Of a DNA stretch of 40,870 bases, positions 39,467 to 40,870 are shown piece after piece (within the stretch, counting starts at the first letter, position 1; each line of letters begins with the position of its first letter). This stretch comes from Akkermansia muciniphila (GTDB taxonomy: Bacteria > Verrucomicrobiota > Verrucomicrobiia > Limisphaerales > F1-80-MAGS106): NCBI GenBank assembly GCA_945865375.1, contig CAMBEJ010000032.1:1-40870 (forward strand), in the 5' to 3' direction. The notes beneath the pieces were generated by a model. It was not told where the DNA came from, made no database searches, and worked only from the letters and a program-made list of their open reading frames with translations. The position numbers and the translations under genes were made by a program.

Positions 39467-40870
39467 TTAAGCGGGCACGGGCGAGAATGCCGTCAGTTTC
39501 TCCCGCCTCCGGATTAACACCTTCGTCCACAGTCGGCCGAAGATCTCAACGGCTTTCTCCTGACAAGCGACCACTTGGAGAGGGTCGAGATTCGCGACCA
39601 ACGCATCGCGGCGTCCTACAAAAGCCACCGAGCCAAAGGCGGCGGCGATGTTATACCACAAATAGGCCTCCTGCAGAGCACCCGTCGCCTCGTAGCATTC
39701 GGCAACATTTGCTTGCGAAGACAACTCGCCGGAGTCCACCACCTTGGAATACCACGCGATCGCGGCCTGAAAATCACGATCCACGGCGATGCCGTGGTGA
39801 TAATAATACCCCAAACGTTCCCTGGCCTGCAGGTCGCTCCTCTCAGCGGCACGCCGAAACCACTTGGCCGCCTCGCCGAACTGCTGCGGCACACCCTGGC
39901 CGGATTCGTAGCAAAGCCCCAGCTTGGTCTGCGCTTCCGTCCACTCCAGTTCGGCCGCCGCCCGGTAGAATTCGGCCGCCTTCGGCAGGGATCCTTCCAC
40001 CCCCCGCCCTTGCTCGTGCATCAACCCGAGTCGGAACATTGCCCAGGGATGACTGCCCTCGGCAGCCTTTCCATACCACTGCGCTGCCTCCTCCAAGCGC
40101 GCTATGACGCCGAAGCCCTGCTCGAGGCAGTAGCCCAGCCGGAACTCAGCCTGAATCACTCCCTTCTCGGCAGCTTTTCGTGCCCATTCCACAGCACCCG
40201 CGAAATCAGGACTGCTCCCATCCCCAGAAAAGAGGATCTCCGCCAGTTCCGCTTGCGCGCAGGAATGGTCTTTCCGGCCAGCCTGCCCGAAATAATCAGC
40301 GGCTGTCCGCGGGTCGCGGCTCGCACCCAAACCACGGATCAAACAGAGTCCAACACGATACGCAGACTCCACGTGCCCGTGATCAGCGGCTTTCCTGAAC
40401 CACTGATAAGCTTGCACCTGGCTGAGCGGAACACCGATCCCCGTCTCAAAGTGATTTCCAATCAGGAACTGCGACTCAACGTGCCCCTGCTCCGCCGCCC
40501 TCTGAAACCAGGCTGCGGCGCGCTCATCGCTTCTCGATACCGTTCGTCCTGTGTCATACCGATTACCCAGACGGAATTGGGCCTCGGCGTCACCCTGCTT
40601 CGCTGCCGTTTCCAGATGCGAAAAACTCAGCGAAAAACTTTGCGGCAAGCCCAACCCGCTCTCGAAGCGATCACTCAGTTCAATGTGCGCTTGCAGCGAC
40701 CCGCCTTGAGCCGCCTTCAGAAACAAAAGGCCCGCCATCAAATTGTCACGCTCCAATCCATCGCCTTGAGAGTAACGGTGGGCCATCTCATACTGGGCTT
40801 TCGGATCGTCAATCGAACCGTCCTCAACGATCGCTTCCGCGCCCGGCGCTTCAACCGCTCCCGTGGGAGG
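39467..40870 (-). CDS. Sel1-like repeat protein (5' end outside the window)
   Basis: The frame is open to the window end, so the N-terminus is missing; at least 467 residues are present. An internal ATG at 40786 falls inside the first visible repeat (DDPKAQYEMAHRYSQGDG) and is not the true start. About nine to ten Sel1-like repeats of roughly 36 residues follow, each with the pattern AQ..LG..Y..G.GV......A..W...AA: examples are AEAQFRLGNRYDTGR, AYRVGLCLIRGLG, AQAELAEILFSGDG, AEFRLGYCLEQGFGV and AQTKLGLCYESGQGV. The last unit leads into a short non-repeat tail rich in basic residues. Sel1 repeats form helical scaffolds for protein contacts in signalling and envelope functions. No partner is evident. 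Confidence 0.9.
   Translation of the reverse strand, partial: PPTGAVEAPGAEAIVEDGSIDDPKAQYEMAHRYSQGDGLERDNLMAGLLFLKAAQGGSLQAHIELSDRFESGLGLPQSFSLSFSHLETAAKQGDAEAQFRLGNRYDTGRTVSRSDERAAAWFQRAAEQGHVESQFLIGNHFETGIGVPLSQVQAYQWFRKAADHGHVESAYRVGLCLIRGLGASRDPRTAADYFGQAGRKDHSCAQAELAEILFSGDGSSPDFAGAVEWARKAAEKGVIQAEFRLGYCLEQGFGVIARLEEAAQWYGKAAEGSHPWAMFRLGLMHEQGRGVEGSLPKAAEFYRAAAELEWTEAQTKLGLCYESGQGVPQQFGEAAKWFRRAAERSDLQARERLGYYYHHGIAVDRDFQAAIAWYSKVVDSGELSSQANVAECYEATGALQEAYLWYNIAAAFGSVAFVGRRDALVANLDPLQVVACQEKAVEIFGRLWTKVLIRRREKLTAFSPVPA

Noticed and set aside
1-40870. CRISPR arrays, tRNA or rRNA genes, prophage or complete insertion sequences
   Set aside because: No regularly spaced repeats, cloverleaf sequences, integrase or transposase genes could be recognised on either strand. 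Small or divergent RNA genes could still be missed without a computed search.

Overview
The window looks like chromosomal DNA of a free-living Gram-negative bacterium of the PVC group, most likely Verrucomicrobiota. This is an inference from gene content: a Tat-exported Gfo/Idh oxidoreductase, a secreted sugar phosphate isomerase/epimerase-like protein, a PQQ-like beta-propeller, a CRTAC1 (FG-GAP/ASPIC-UnbV) protein, a long DUF6797-type cytochrome and an S8 protease with an Asp-rich C-terminal region. KdsD (Kdo synthesis) and a TolC protein show an outer membrane. Clear Shine-Dalgarno sequences are rare, so most starts were chosen from family alignment and signal peptides. No rRNA, tRNA, CRISPR array, prophage or complete insertion sequence was seen.

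Layout. 1-1852: a palindromic repeat, a Tat-exported oxidoreductase (minus) and a second repeat with 'CACGGATAA' units. 1853-7737 (plus): PQQ-like propeller, class II fructose-bisphosphate aldolase, an ABC ATPase without a permease, and a large S8 protease. 7707-13262 (minus): sugar isomerase-like protein, a fragment resembling a molybdopterin sulfite oxidase, TolC, an S9-type protein that lacks two of three catalytic residues, and a lipoate-protein ligase-like protein. 13372-18892 (plus): the whole pyruvate dehydrogenase complex, aceE-aceF-lpdA, divergent from the lipoate ligase. 19045-22720 (minus): sigma-70 factor, hotdog thioesterase, YgfZ-like protein, UppP. 22721-31189: an accessory stretch with inverted repeats, a c-type cytochrome of unknown function, a higBA toxin-antitoxin locus whose toxin carries an in-frame amber codon, a CRTAC1 protein and a DUF6797-type cytochrome. 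31281-33552 (minus): methyltransferase plus GT-C type membrane protein. 33715-35438 (plus): NagA-like deacetylase and a TPR protein. 35471-38767 (minus): MFS transporter, lipid kinase and KdsD, the last two overlapping by 4 bp. 38984-40870: a GGQ-only release-factor-like protein (plus) and a Sel1-repeat protein (minus) cut by the window end.

How the genes work together. The clearest functional unit is PDH plus lipoate ligase: AceE decarboxylates pyruvate, AceF carries the acetyl group on a lipoyl lysine, LpdA reoxidises the lipoyl group, and the neighbouring ligase family attaches lipoate. UppP, KdsD and possibly the methyltransferase/GT-C pair serve the cell envelope. Many other products are predicted to be exported and fit a periplasm-centred degradative and redox lifestyle. 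I found no convincing new multi-gene system. The strongest oddities are the amber-interrupted HigB with a preserved operator-like palindrome and intact HigA, the S9 protein with Asp and His of the triad replaced, the sulfite-oxidase-like fragment, and three different palindromic intergenic repeats.
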